A stretch of 64,000 bases of DNA from Myxococcales bacterium (GTDB taxonomy: Bacteria > Myxococcota_A > UBA9160 > UBA4427). The number at the start of each line of letters is the position of its first letter. The first letter of the stretch is position 1. Below the pieces are notes generated by a model, which made no database searches, was not told the origin of the DNA, and saw only the letters and a list, made by a program, of their open reading frames with translations. The stretch spans positions 1-64,000 of the forward strand of contig DUCN01000127.1 in assembly GCA_012959805.1 (NCBI GenBank), written 5' to 3'. Below, in pieces: positions 50,482 through 59,987 of the stretch. A program made the position numbers and the translations under genes.

Positions 50482-50724
50482 TTGGCTGTCCTCAAATGGG
50501 CCCAGCGGCGTACGACCTCTTTCGAACCCTCGACTGCTGGTTTTACGACGCTGAATGCCTCGCTGTCCTTTCGCTGCGAGCCAGCCTCCGGGCTCCCGCT
50601 GACCTGGACGCTCAGCGCACGAAATCTGACGGATGTGCGTGGGCGCAACCATGTTGCCTTCAACAAAGATGACGTATTGCGTCCCGGCCGAGAGATCCGA
50701 TTTGGACTGCGCGCCCAGTTCTGA
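50482..50724 (+). pseudogene. 3' remnant of a TonB-dependent receptor
   Basis: The frame encodes about 80 residues that look like the last three strands of a TonB-dependent receptor. TTSFEPSTAGFTTLNASLSF matches the usual penultimate hairpin. Next comes LTWTLSARNLTDVRGRNHVAF, with the conserved NLTD-x-RGRNH pattern. The end, LRPGREIRFGLRAQF, has the terminal aromatic Phe. The plug and most of the barrel are missing, and the frame has no clean start. It is best read as a decayed fragment left after a deletion downstream of the TPR gene. Confidence 0.65.
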
Positions 50725-50977
50725 CCAGGGCGCGTGGCGGCAAAGGATAGGCTCGAGTCGTCGGAGCCCGTGAGGGCCCTTGTGACGCGTTTCTCATCGA
50801 CCCGCCGGGCACGTACCCGCGGGACTCTCGCCGTCAGCCACCCAGCCACACGTTCAAGAGATGCCCAGCGCGGGCCGATAAGTTCGGCGAGGGGGTCCTT
50901 TGTCCGAGATCGGATAATCGCCTTCTTGACCGGCATCGGATCCGCTGCTTTGCACGATCCGGTTCATGGAGGAGTAC

Positions 50978-52291
50978 ATGTTGCGCATTCAGATTTTTAT
51001 TCTTGTGGCGGTTTTGGCTTTTGCGCCGATTCTGGTCCTCGCCGACCCGATCCCGGAAAGCTCGCTCGCTCTCTCAGAAGACTCGGGCGAGGGTGGTGAA
51101 GCGGAAGTGGCCGCCGAACTGGCCAGCCCAGGCGGTGTTCATTTGTCGGGTTCCGACGAAGTCCAGATGTCCGCGGGAGTCAAGCTTGGTCCCGTTGGCA
51201 TCGACGACCTTGGGCGAACCGGTCGACTCCACAACGTTGCGCGCGGGGACACACTTTGGGATCTCGCGGCGGCCTATCTGGGGACACCCTGGGTCTGGCC
51301 GTCCGTTTGGATCGACAACAAGAACATTGAGAATCCACATCTGATTACGCCCGGCGACAAGATCTGGATCACGGCCAATGAAATGCGCATCGTGAGTGAT
51401 GAGGAGGCCGAGTCGTTTCTTGAGCCACAGGCTGAGCAGCCGGTCGCCGAAGCGGTGGTCTCTGATTCAATGATCGATGACGAAATGACCGCCTTCGAGC
51501 CAATCGCCGAGGCAGAGGAGGTCTCTCCCGTTGCGGCGCTCGAGGCCTTCCCGGTTTCCGTGGTTGGACAAGAGCCAGAGACCATGGTCTCTGGACGTCA
51601 GATTACGATCAGCCAACGAAATGCGATGGGTTTCGTGAGCGCAGAGGATCTGGACGGTGCGACCAGCATCATCGACAGTTCGAGCGAGCGAACCTATCTC
51701 GCTGCGGGAGACCCGGTCGTACTCGGCATGGGTGAGGGCGATGTCGAGATCGGTGATCAGTTCACGATCTTCAAGGTCGTTGAGGAAGTTCGGGACGTCG
51801 ACACCAATCGAATCCTGGGTCATCACGTCGATATCTTGGGCTGGCTCGAAGTTCGCGAGTTGACCGGCGACACGTCACTGGCGGAAATTCGAATGAGCTA
51901 CGCCGAGATGCGTCGAGGTGTTCGCGTCATGTCTCGCCCGATGGCGGAGCGGCACGTGACTGCGCGTTCCACTCCGGACAGCATCGAGGGGAAGATCGTT
52001 TTCCTTCCGGGTGAGCTAACCGTGATGGCAGATGGTGGTTATGTCTACCTGAATCGGGGCGAATTTCATGGTGTCGAAATCGGCAGTGAACTCGAGGTCT
52101 TCGAGTCTGGCGAGATCCTGAACGACCGCTCGCGTCGAGTGGATGTTCGGACGCCCGATCATCGTGTGGCGCGACTCGTCGTTGTTTCAGTCACCGCGGA
52201 TACGTCCGTGGCCTTCGTGCTGACGTCGAGCCGCGAACTCGCGGTGGGCGACACCGTGCGTCCGATGATTGAAACGATGGCTCAGCGTTAG
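50978..52291 (+). CDS. LysM-domain cell-wall protein
   Basis: This 437-residue exported protein has a signal peptide (hydrophobic 3-20, likely cut after LVLA) and a LysM peptidoglycan-binding domain at about 85-135. The LysM region has HNVARGDTLWDLAAAYLGTPWVWPSVWIDNKNIENPHLITPGDKIWI. An acidic linker follows. The rest (about 195-435) is beta-rich and of unknown function. GGAGG stands six bases before the ATG at 50978. It precedes dprA and ends in a strong terminator, so it is its own transcript. Confidence 0.9.
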   Translation: MLRIQIFILVAVLAFAPILVLADPIPESSLALSEDSGEGGEAEVAAELASPGGVHLSGSDEVQMSAGVKLGPVGIDDLGRTGRLHNVARGDTLWDLAAAYLGTPWVWPSVWIDNKNIENPHLITPGDKIWITANEMRIVSDEEAESFLEPQAEQPVAEAVVSDSMIDDEMTAFEPIAEAEEVSPVAALEAFPVSVVGQEPETMVSGRQITISQRNAMGFVSAEDLDGATSIIDSSSERTYLAAGDPVVLGMGEGDVEIGDQFTIFKVVEEVRDVDTNRILGHHVDILGWLEVRELTGDTSLAEIRMSYAEMRRGVRVMSRPMAERHVTARSTPDSIEGKIVFLPGELTVMADGGYVYLNRGEFHGVEIGSELEVFESGEILNDRSRRVDVRTPDHRVARLVVVSVTADTSVAFVLTSSRELAVGDTVRPMIETMAQR

Positions 52292-52336
52292 GCGCTCGAG
52301 CGTTCTATTTCGATCCGCTCTGGATGGAGCTTGATG

Positions 52337-52376
52337 ATCGGGCCCGCGTGTTCATTCGCGCGGGCCCGATTCGTTT
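52337..52376 (+). terminator. intrinsic terminator after LysM gene
   Basis: A perfect 12-bp stem (52337-52348 with 52359-52370) encloses a 10-base loop and is followed by TCGTTTT. It lies 46 bases after the LysM gene stop. Confidence 0.92.
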
Positions 52377-52501
52377 TGGAGAACGGATATCGTCAAAATC
52401 CGAATTTCCGTGAACGAAAGGCTCTGGCAAGCATCGGCTGAGAGAATGTTGTTCATTGGCTGGGCCTCGCAGATCGTGTCCCCTTGAAATGATCAACGGC
52501 C

Positions 52502-53710
52502 ATGTCAGAGAAAGTCATCAGCACACACGAGATCGATGCATCCAACAACGGTTTGTCGCCGTCAGAGGCTTTCGACTGGTTGGAGTTGCAACAGTCTCTT
52601 GCATGGAAGCCAGAAGCCGTCGGGATTCGGTTGCGCGAAGGGATGTCTCCGCGAGAAGTCCTGAGCCGTCTGCGTGGCCAGCTTGAACTTCTGCCGCCGG
52701 ACGTCGCCGCCGGTGAGTTCGGGGGGGCGCGTCGGCGAGATGACCTTGGTGATGATCGTCGAGGCGAGCGGCGTCTGCGAGAATGCGAACGACTGGCGTT
52801 GCGAGTCGTGCCACTGACTGATCCGGCTTATCCGCGGCCTTTGGCGGAGCTGGTCGATGCGCCCCCGGTGCTGCTCGTTAGGGGTCGCGTCCGCGCGCTT
52901 GCTGGACCGGGAATTGCGATTGTTGGGGCCCGCGCGGCGACCCGCGCAGCTCGTGAGACCGCTCGTCGTCTGGCGCGGGAACTCGCTGCGACAGGTCTCG
53001 TGATCGTTTCGGGGCTGGCGCGAGGGGTCGATGCAGAAGCGCATCGCGGCGCTCTCGAAGCGAACGGGACAACGGTTGGCGTACTCGCTTGTGGGCTGAA
53101 CCAGGTCTATCCGCCGGAACATCGAGAACTCGCACAAGAGATGACACTCTCCGGAGCTGTGATTTCCGAAATGCCGCTGGGCGTACCGCCACGTCGAGCG
53201 CATTTCCCCTTGCGCAATCGGATCATCAGCGGACTCTGCCTGGGGGTCATAGTCGTCGAAGCTCGCCGGCGCAGTGGATCGCTCATGACGGTGCGACATG
53301 CCTTGGGTCAGGGCCGGGAGGTCTTCGCCGTGCCCGGCTCGGTTGAAGGTCCCTTTGCCGAAGGCACGAACCAACTCCTACGCGAAGGTGCACGCCCGAT
53401 TTGCTCGGCCGGGGATGTGCTTGAAGACCTCGGCTTTCAAGCGTCTCTGAATCGCATCGGCGGCTCGCCGCACGCCTGCGTCGAAGTAAGGCCCGTCGTA
53501 CCATCGAATGTCGTCTCGGGAGTCGACTTGACCGGGACCTCGGTGGAAGACCGGATTCTGAAGACCCTCGAAGACGGTCCCGCGACGCGGGATGATCTCG
53601 TTGGGCGGACAGGGCTGGGTGTTTCGGAATTGGCGGGTGCGCTCGTCGAACTTGAGCTCGCCGGTCGAATCATCATGGAGCGCGACGGCCGAATTTATGC
53701 CAAATGGTGA
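52502..53710 (+). CDS. dprA: DNA processing protein DprA
   Basis: DprA binds incoming single-stranded DNA and loads RecA during natural transformation. This copy has 402 residues. An N-terminal helical part is Arg-rich. The Rossmann-like core starts GPGIAIVGARAATRAARETARRLARELAATG. VSGLARGVDAEAHRGAL, LACGLNQVYPPEHREL, ISEMPLGVPPRRAHFPLRNRIISGL, VVEARRRSGSLMTVRHALGQGREVFAVPGS and GTNQLLREGA complete the family signature. A winged-helix domain ends the protein (about 340-402). topA, its usual next gene in related bacteria, is absent. Confidence 0.95.
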   Translation: MSEKVISTHEIDASNNGLSPSEAFDWLELQQSLAWKPEAVGIRLREGMSPREVLSRLRGQLELLPPDVAAGEFGGARRRDDLGDDRRGERRLRECERLALRVVPLTDPAYPRPLAELVDAPPVLLVRGRVRALAGPGIAIVGARAATRAARETARRLARELAATGLVIVSGLARGVDAEAHRGALEANGTTVGVLACGLNQVYPPEHRELAQEMTLSGAVISEMPLGVPPRRAHFPLRNRIISGLCLGVIVVEARRRSGSLMTVRHALGQGREVFAVPGSVEGPFAEGTNQLLREGARPICSAGDVLEDLGFQASLNRIGGSPHACVEVRPVVPSNVVSGVDLTGTSVEDRILKTLEDGPATRDDLVGRTGLGVSELAGALVELELAGRIIMERDGRIYAKW

Positions 53711-53984
53711 TCGGCGTGGCGGGTGCCCGCGTTCTGGGACCGGCTGAGCTATCTTCATGATCGCGGTTGTTGTCTACGTGTGTTCAGCGCGACACAGCTG
53801 ATCACTGCCCCCGATGCCAATGACTCTTGAACACTGAAGGCTCCAAAGCAGCTGAAGGCTCCCCTCGTAGCCGAAAGTTTTGCCCGGCCAGGACGGCTAT
53901 GCATTGCTCGTCGAGGCGCCGGAGGTTCCCGGTGACCAGGATGGGCCATGAAGAGATGACCGGACGCAGCAGACAGGAGTTTGG

Positions 53985-55403
53985 ATGAGGGCGGAAAACG
54001 AAAATCGCGTCATTGTCGTAGGGGCTGGATTGGCCGGCAGCGAGGCGGCCTGGCAGCTGGCTCAGCGCGATATCGATGTGACGCTTTTCGAGATGAAGCC
54101 CGAGCGAAGGTCTCCCGCGCACGCTTCGAACGACTTTGCCGAACTGGTCTGTAGTAACTCTCTCCGCGCCAATACGCTGGGCAACGCCGTCGGTCTGTTG
54201 AAAGAAGAAATGCGCATGCTCGATTCCCTCGTGATTCGAGTCGCCGATCGCACGGCGGTTCCCGCCGGCAAGGCGCTGGCCGTCGATCGAGATGAATTTT
54301 CCGCAGCGATGACCGAGGCGATCAGCGGTCATCCACGCATCGAAGTTCGAACCGAGCGGATCACAAAGATTCCAGAGGCTCGACTGGTGATTCTGGCGAC
54401 GGGGCCGCTTACGGACCCCGAGTTGGCGGAAGATCTCGCCAAGACCCTCGGCGAACAATATCTCTATTTCTATGACGCCATCTCGCCCACAATCTACGCA
54501 GATTCGATCGACGATGAGATCGTGTTTCGCGCTTCACGATACGACGAGGGCGTAGGCGATTATCTGAACGTGCCGCTCTTGCGGGACGAGTACGAAGCTT
54601 TCGTCGAGGAACTTCTTCGTGCCGAGACGGTCCCCTTGCATGAATTTGAAAAGGCGATGTATTTCGAGGGGTGTCTGCCCATTGAAGAAATGGCCCGGCG
54701 CGGACGCGATACGCTGGCGTTCGGTCCCCTCAAGCCGGTTGGCCTAGTCGATCCGCGAACCGGCCGGCGCCCCCACGCGGTCGTTCAGCTTCGTCAGGAA
54801 GACCAGAACGGGACGCTCTGGAATCTGGTCGGATGCCAGACGAAGCTGCGTGTCGGGGAGCAAAAGCGAATTATTCGAGCCTTGCCGGGGCTGGGCAAGG
54901 CGGTTTTTGCGCGGTTTGGATCGATCCACCGCAACACATACGTGAATGCTCCGATTCAATTGGATCCGACGCTGCAGTTGAAACGGCGCCCGGGTGTCTT
55001 CCTCGCTGGACAAATGGCAGGGGTCGAGGGTTATGTCGAGTCCGCCGCCCTCGGATATGTGGCGGGTGTGGGCGTCGCCCGATTGGCTCGAGGCCTCGAT
55101 TTTGAATTGCCGCCTGTCGAGACCGCGCACGGTGCGCTCCTGCGACATTTGCAGAACGCGGATGCGAAGCATTTTCAGCCGATGAACGTGAATTACGGAC
55201 TCTTCCCGCCGCTTGATCGCGAAACCATCGATCGTGCCTTGATGGCAGCTTCGGATCAGTCTGCGGCGGGTGCTACGAAGCGCAGTGGCCGCCGAAGAAA
55301 GCTTCCAAAGCGAGAGAAGAACGAGCTGCTCGCGGCGCGCGCCCTGGCCGCGATGAATCGCTACATGCGTCGCGAAACGCTGACGGCAATGGGGGCCTCA
55401 TGA
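53985..55403 (+). CDS. trmFO: tRNA (uracil-54-C5)-methyltransferase, folate-dependent
   Basis: TrmFO makes m5U54 (ribothymidine) in the T loop using methylene-THF and FADH2. It has 472 residues. The FAD site is VIVVGAGLAGSEAAWQLAQR; the family motifs HASNDFAELVCSNSLRA, KALAVDRDEFS and LATGPLTDPEL are present. So are FYDAISPTI, FEGCLPIEEMARRGRDTLAFGPLKPVGL, NLVGCQTKLRVGEQKRI and QMAGVEGYVESAALG. The C-terminus ends with a basic stretch. Its stop overlaps the xerC start by four bases. Confidence 0.97.
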   Translation: MRAENENRVIVVGAGLAGSEAAWQLAQRDIDVTLFEMKPERRSPAHASNDFAELVCSNSLRANTLGNAVGLLKEEMRMLDSLVIRVADRTAVPAGKALAVDRDEFSAAMTEAISGHPRIEVRTERITKIPEARLVILATGPLTDPELAEDLAKTLGEQYLYFYDAISPTIYADSIDDEIVFRASRYDEGVGDYLNVPLLRDEYEAFVEELLRAETVPLHEFEKAMYFEGCLPIEEMARRGRDTLAFGPLKPVGLVDPRTGRRPHAVVQLRQEDQNGTLWNLVGCQTKLRVGEQKRIIRALPGLGKAVFARFGSIHRNTYVNAPIQLDPTLQLKRRPGVFLAGQMAGVEGYVESAALGYVAGVGVARLARGLDFELPPVETAHGALLRHLQNADAKHFQPMNVNYGLFPPLDRETIDRALMAASDQSAAGATKRSGRRRKLPKREKNELLAARALAAMNRYMRRETLTAMGAS

Positions 55404-56371
55404 ACTGGTCCCAGGCAACCGAGTCTTTTGGCCAATATCTCTCGGTCGAGCGGGGCCTCTCTCCACATACCCGTCGGGCCTACGAATCTGATGTTCGGCA
55501 GCTGACCGTTCATACGGGCGCGCAAATCTCGCCGGCGGATGTGAATGCAGATCATGTTCGCGCCTGGCTGGCCAGTCTTCACCGTCGGCGCAGTCCCGCC
55601 ACGTTAGGTCGGAAGCTCGCCTCGGTTCGCTCTTTCTTTCGTTGGTTGGTGCGTGAGGGTGTGGTCCGCGATGACCCTACGGCGGGATTGCCGATGCCGA
55701 AGCTGGAGAAGCGTCTTCCGCGACCTCTCTCAGTCGATGACTGCGAGCAATTGATGACTCGCGACCGGCCTCAGACCCGGCGGCCGGTGCCGGAAGGGGG
55801 CGATCGGCAGCGGCGTTCAATCTGGATGAAGCTTCGCGACCGGGCTCTCGTTGAGCTGCTCTACGGAAGCGGAATTCGGGTCGGAGAATTGACGGCCCTC
55901 GATGTCCGGGATCTCGAACTGCGGGCGCGCGAGATCAGGGTGATGGGCAAGGGCGGCAAGGAGCGGATCGTTCCGATTCCGGCCGCGGCGCGCGAGGCAT
56001 TGGCGGAGTGGCTCGAGGTTCGGCGACATACGGGGGTCCTCGGTGAACCCCTTTTCATCTCCCTGCGCTCTCGGCGGGAGGAGAAGCCACGACGGCTGGC
56101 GGCTCGAGAGGCGCGTCGCATCTTGCAGGAGCGCGGGATCGGTGCGGATCTGGATCAGCATGTGCATCCTCATCGACTTCGCCACAGTTATGCCACGCAC
56201 CTACTCGATATGGGCGCGGATCTGCGCGAAATTCAAGAGCTGCTCGGCCACGCGAGTTTGTCCACGACGCAGAAATACACCGCGGTTTCGATCGAACATC
56301 TGCGCGACGCCTATGATCATGCACATCCGAGGGCACGTGAGCGACAAGGCGGGCAGGACAAGTCGAAATAG
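55400..56371 (+). CDS. xerC: tyrosine recombinase XerC/D
   Basis: Xer recombinases resolve chromosome dimers at dif. This one has 323 residues, with a SAM-like core-binding domain (1-90) and a catalytic domain. The catalytic residues are Arg160, Lys184 or 187, His258, Arg261, His284 and the nucleophile Tyr293 (QKYTAV). A hydrophilic insertion of about 20 residues (about 121-140, rich in Arg, Pro and Gln) is unusual. Its place between trmFO and hslV suggests the housekeeping XerC rather than a phage integrase. The ATGA overlap with trmFO supports co-transcription. Confidence 0.93.
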   Translation: MNWSQATESFGQYLSVERGLSPHTRRAYESDVRQLTVHTGAQISPADVNADHVRAWLASLHRRRSPATLGRKLASVRSFFRWLVREGVVRDDPTAGLPMPKLEKRLPRPLSVDDCEQLMTRDRPQTRRPVPEGGDRQRRSIWMKLRDRALVELLYGSGIRVGELTALDVRDLELRAREIRVMGKGGKERIVPIPAAAREALAEWLEVRRHTGVLGEPLFISLRSRREEKPRRLAAREARRILQERGIGADLDQHVHPHRLRHSYATHLLDMGADLREIQELLGHASLSTTQKYTAVSIEHLRDAYDHAHPRARERQGGQDKSK

Positions 56372-56469
56372 GTCGAAACTAAATCGAAACGCACGGCGCG
56401 GTGAAAAATGGGATGGACCTCTATGCGCGGGCGTGACATGCGAGAGCTGAAAGTGATTGGGAAGAATTG

Positions 56470-57042
56470 ATGGATGAACTGGATGGGGCTGCGGCCTCCG
56501 GAAAGGCCGGCCGAATTCGGTCGACGACGGTTGTTGCGGTTTTACGCGACGGCCATGTGGCGATTGCCGCAGATGGCCAGGTCACGCTAGGCGAAACCGT
56601 GATGAAGCAAACGGCTGAGAAGGTGCGTCGAATCGGCCAGGGTCGCGCTCTGATTGGCTTTGCCGGCGGTGTGGCGGATGCGCTGACTTTGATGGAACGC
56701 CTTGAGTCCAAGCTCGAAAGTCATCCCGGCAATATTCGTCGTGCGGCGGTCGAACTTGCTCGCGATTGGCGTACGGATCGTGTGCTCCGGAAATTGGAGG
56801 CGATGATTCTGTTGGGCGATACGGAGACATTGCTGATGGTTTCGGGCAATGGCGATGTGATCGAACCCGATGATGGTGTGGCGGCAATCGGGTCGGGTGG
56901 AGGCTATGCACTCGCAGCGGCGCGTTCATTGGCCGCGCATACGACGATGAGTGCGACTGAGATCTCGGAAGCTGCGATCAAGGTTGCGGCTGGAATCTGC
57001 ATCTACACCAACGACAACATAAAAATGGAAACGCTCCCTTGA
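56470..57042 (+). CDS. hslV: ATP-dependent protease subunit HslV
   Basis: HslV is the proteolytic part of the HslVU complex. From the ATG at 56470 it has 190 residues. The mature N-terminal threonine is the first Thr of RSTTVVAV, so about 18 residues would be processed away, longer than usual. [36 protein letters not shown] and [16 protein letters not shown] are typical. Its stop overlaps the TTG start of hslU by three bases. Confidence 0.97.
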   Translation: MDELDGAAASGKAGRIRSTTVVAVLRDGHVAIAADGQVTLGETVMKQTAEKVRRIGQGRALIGFAGGVADALTLMERLESKLESHPGNIRRAAVELARDWRTDRVLRKLEAMILLGDTETLLMVSGNGDVIEPDDGVAAIGSGGGYALAAARSLAAHTTMSATEISEAAIKVAAGICIYTNDNIKMETLP

Positions 57043-58412
57043 GTAAAATGCCAGCATCACCAGAAACGCAATCCTTTACACCGCGGGAAATCGTCTCAGA
57101 ACTCGATCGATATGTCATCGGGCAGAAGGAGGCCAAGCGCGCGGTCGCGATTGCTCTGCGCAATCGATGGCGCAGGCAGCAGGTCCCTGAGGCCTTGCGA
57201 GACGAGATCGCCCCGAAGAACATCATCATGATCGGGGCGACCGGCGTCGGCAAGACCGAGATCGCGCGCCGCCTGGCGAAACTTTCGCAGGCGCCCTTCA
57301 TCAAGGTCGAAGCTTCGAAATTTACTGAGGTGGGATATGTCGGTCGAGATGTCGAATCGATCATTCGCGATTTAATGGAGCTCGCGATCCAGATGGTCTC
57401 CGAGGAAGAGCAAGAGGCTGTACGTGCGAATGCTGAGTCGCTGGCGGAAGAGCGGTTGCTCGATGCTCTCCTGCCTGAATCCGCGGCACCTGTGGTGAAC
57501 ACGATCACGGAACCCGGGGCGCCGGGAAATGACACTCGGGAAAAGCTGCGTCGGCTACTTAGACTCGGCGAACTAGAAGAGCGCATGCTCGAAATTGAAT
57601 TGAACGACGAGACCACCGGGCCCTCGATGTCCATTATGTCGCCCGGCGGTGTCGAGGAGATGGGCCTGCAATTCAAGGACATGCTTTCGGGCTTCATGCC
57701 GAAGCAGACGCGGCGCCGAACGATGAAGCTGGCGGAGGCGCGCGAGGCTTTGATCGCGCAGGAAGCGCTGGCGCTCGTCGATGCGGACAAGGTTCGAGAA
57801 ATGGCCGTGCGCCGTGTCGAAGATACGGGAATCGTATTCATCGACGAGATCGATAAAGTGGCAGTCGGCGGCGGTAATCGTCAGGCTGCCGACGTTTCAA
57901 GAGAAGGGGTTCAGCGAGACCTGTTGCCGATCGTCGAGGGCTCGACGGTGCAGACGAAACATGGCGCGGTCTCGACGGACCATATTCTCTTCGTTGCGGC
58001 GGGCGCCTTTCACGTTGCCAAGCCGTCGGACCTCATTCCTGAGCTACAGGGCCGATTTCCGATTCGTGTCGAGCTTGCGAGTCTGGGGCGAGACGATCTG
58101 GTTCGGATCCTGACGGAGCCGACCAATTCCCTGGTTCGACAATACACGGCGCTGCTTGCGACGGAAGACATCGATCTGGTTTTCGAAGAATCCGGCATCG
58201 AGGCCATCGCAGAACTCGCTGCGACCGTCAACGAGAGAATGGCCGACATCGGTGCGCGTCGACTGCATACGGTCATGGAACGTCTGCTCGAAGAACTTTC
58301 TTTCGACGCGCCGGATCTAGGCGAAATCAAGGTGATCATCGACGAAGCTCTGGTGCAAAAGAAGTTGAAGGACCTGGTCGATGATCAGGATCTTTCGCAA
58401 TTCATCCTGTAG
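57039..58412 (+). CDS. hslU: ATPase subunit HslU
   Basis: HslU unfolds substrates and threads them into HslV. It has 457 residues from a TTG at 57039; ATG at 57048 is an alternative. The core has [24 protein letters not shown], Walker [18 protein letters not shown] and [19 protein letters not shown]. Walker B is [11 protein letters not shown], and [17 protein letters not shown] and GRFPIRVEL follow. The C-terminal DLSQFIL tail, needed to dock HslV, is present. The I domain is typical. Confidence 0.97.
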   Translation: MSKMPASPETQSFTPREIVSELDRYVIGQKEAKRAVAIALRNRWRRQQVPEALRDEIAPKNIIMIGATGVGKTEIARRLAKLSQAPFIKVEASKFTEVGYVGRDVESIIRDLMELAIQMVSEEEQEAVRANAESLAEERLLDALLPESAAPVVNTITEPGAPGNDTREKLRRLLRLGELEERMLEIELNDETTGPSMSIMSPGGVEEMGLQFKDMLSGFMPKQTRRRTMKLAEAREALIAQEALALVDADKVREMAVRRVEDTGIVFIDEIDKVAVGGGNRQAADVSREGVQRDLLPIVEGSTVQTKHGAVSTDHILFVAAGAFHVAKPSDLIPELQGRFPIRVELASLGRDDLVRILTEPTNSLVRQYTALLATEDIDLVFEESGIEAIAELAATVNERMADIGARRLHTVMERLLEELSFDAPDLGEIKVIIDEALVQKKLKDLVDDQDLSQFIL

Positions 58413-58447
58413 CTTTCTCAAGTGCGCTTGAGCGGGGGGAATGGCCG

Positions 58448-59977
58448 GTGTTTCAAACGAATGCACACGAGCGGAGTCACGGGCATGTCCTGATCGTGGA
58501 CGATGAACGCTTCTTTCGCGAAGCGATCGATGAGATTCTTCGCGACGGTGGATTTGAAACCATTCTTGCGGAGGACGGGGCGAGCGCTTTGGCCGCCGCC
58601 ACCGATCCATCGGTCGGTGTCGTCGTTCTCGATGTTCGCTTGCCTGACATGGACGGGATTCAAGTGTTGGCCTCGATTCGCGAGATGAGACCCGAGCTCT
58701 CGATCATCATGCTCTCGTCTTCGACGGATCAGGAAATCGTTCTCGAGGCGCTTCGGCTGGGCGCCTGCGATTACCTCGCCAAGCCGCTGCACGACGAAGA
58801 ACTGACGCTTGCGGTTGGGCGGGCCGTCGATGGTTTCGAGGCGAATGCGGGCCGTCGCCGCCTTCGGGATCGAATCGATCGTCTGGTTTCGGGGATGGAT
58901 CGCCTCTCACAGCTGGTTCGATTGGCCTCGCCGGAAGAGCGTGTCGATGTTCTTCGGCAGGGCATTGTCGATGCAGCCAGTGTTGTACTCGAGACTTCTC
59001 GCGTGTCGCTCATGCTGGCAGATGCGAATCGTGAATGGCTTTCGGTCGTGGCGACCCGGGGTGTCGACGTTCAATCGGTAACGCTGAGCGCTCGCAAAGT
59101 GGGCGAAGGGCCAGCGGGCATTTGTTTCGAGCAGGGTCAGGTCCTTTGTGTCTCGGAAGTCGAGGCCGATCCTCGATTCTCCGGTCGTGGCGCCGGCATT
59201 TATGAGGACAGCGCCTTTGCGATCGTGCCGCTCATCTGTCTCGGGATTCCCGTCGGCATACTGTGCATGACGGAAAGCGAGGATGCCGAAGCGCTGTCCG
59301 AAGACGAGAGCAATGTTCTTCGTCTGCTCGGAATGCAGATTTCCGAGTTTCTGGCTGCGGACCCCGAAGTCGACCGCTTGTTGCAAGCGGCAAGCGCGAT
59401 GACGGCGGAAGGTGTTGTTCTAGCCGAAGTAGCCATGTTGGAAGGCGATGCGGAGTTGGCGAGGGTTGTCTGTGAGGCGGTCGCGGCGGAAGTGGAGCCC
59501 GATCGCGTGCTTCGGATGGCGACGACGGCGGTGGCTGCGCAGCTATCCGCTGCCCCGGTTTCCCTCTATCTGTTGAATTCGGAGCGGACGCTGCTCGAGA
59601 TGTTGGCAGAGGCCGATGGCGGGATCGCCAACGATCGAAATGACGTTCCGGCCGACCGTGGGTTGGTCGGGAGCGTGGTCGCCACTGGCCAACTCGTCGC
59701 GGCGGAGGATCCAGCCCGCGATGCTCGATTTGATGTCGCCGTGGATACGCCGAGTGATGGGATGGCGAGACCCTATCTGTGCATTCCACTCAAATTGCGT
59801 GGCAAGGTTGTCGGTGTGCTACGGGTGTTCCTGCAAGAGGGCCAGTCCGCTTCAGCGCGAACGGCCGAGGTCCTCGCCGCTGCGTTTTCCGCAGCCGTGC
59901 GAAACGTTCTCCTCTACCGAAGCCTGCTTCAGAGTATCGAAGAGGTCGCGACCGCGCGGCGGCAAGCTCGGGGCTAG
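58448..59977 (+). CDS. response regulator with two GAF-like domains
   Basis: This 509-residue protein begins with a receiver domain (about 12-130; phosphorylated Asp in VVVLDVRLPDMDG, switch Lys in YLAKPLHDEE). A short coiled coil follows. A GAF-like domain is at about 170-295 (VLETSRVSLMLADANREWLSVVATRG, IVPLICLGIPVGILCM) and a second at about 340-495 (SAAPVSLYLLNSERTLLEMLAE, LCIPLKLRGKVVGVLRVF). No DNA-binding, kinase or cyclase domain is present, so it may act by protein contact. It stands between hslU and argB, whose genes have no obvious link to it. Confidence 0.85.
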   Translation: MFQTNAHERSHGHVLIVDDERFFREAIDEILRDGGFETILAEDGASALAAATDPSVGVVVLDVRLPDMDGIQVLASIREMRPELSIIMLSSSTDQEIVLEALRLGACDYLAKPLHDEELTLAVGRAVDGFEANAGRRRLRDRIDRLVSGMDRLSQLVRLASPEERVDVLRQGIVDAASVVLETSRVSLMLADANREWLSVVATRGVDVQSVTLSARKVGEGPAGICFEQGQVLCVSEVEADPRFSGRGAGIYEDSAFAIVPLICLGIPVGILCMTESEDAEALSEDESNVLRLLGMQISEFLAADPEVDRLLQAASAMTAEGVVLAEVAMLEGDAELARVVCEAVAAEVEPDRVLRMATTAVAAQLSAAPVSLYLLNSERTLLEMLAEADGGIANDRNDVPADRGLVGSVVATGQLVAAEDPARDARFDVAVDTPSDGMARPYLCIPLKLRGKVVGVLRVFLQEGQSASARTAEVLAAAFSAAVRNVLLYRSLLQSIEEVATARRQARG

Positions 59978-59987
59978 TACGGAACCG

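Noticed and set aside
50415-50936. 173-residue minus-strand frame
   Set aside because: Arg/Ser-rich, no domain, and antisense to the TonB receptor remnant whose reading frame is recognisable.
53802-54458. 218-residue minus-strand frame across the dprA-trmFO gap
   Set aside because: Mostly antisense to trmFO; no domain and no ribosome-binding site recognised.
55400-56371. phage or integron integrase
   Set aside because: The tyrosine recombinase lies in the conserved trmFO-xerC-hslVU order, which points to the housekeeping Xer.
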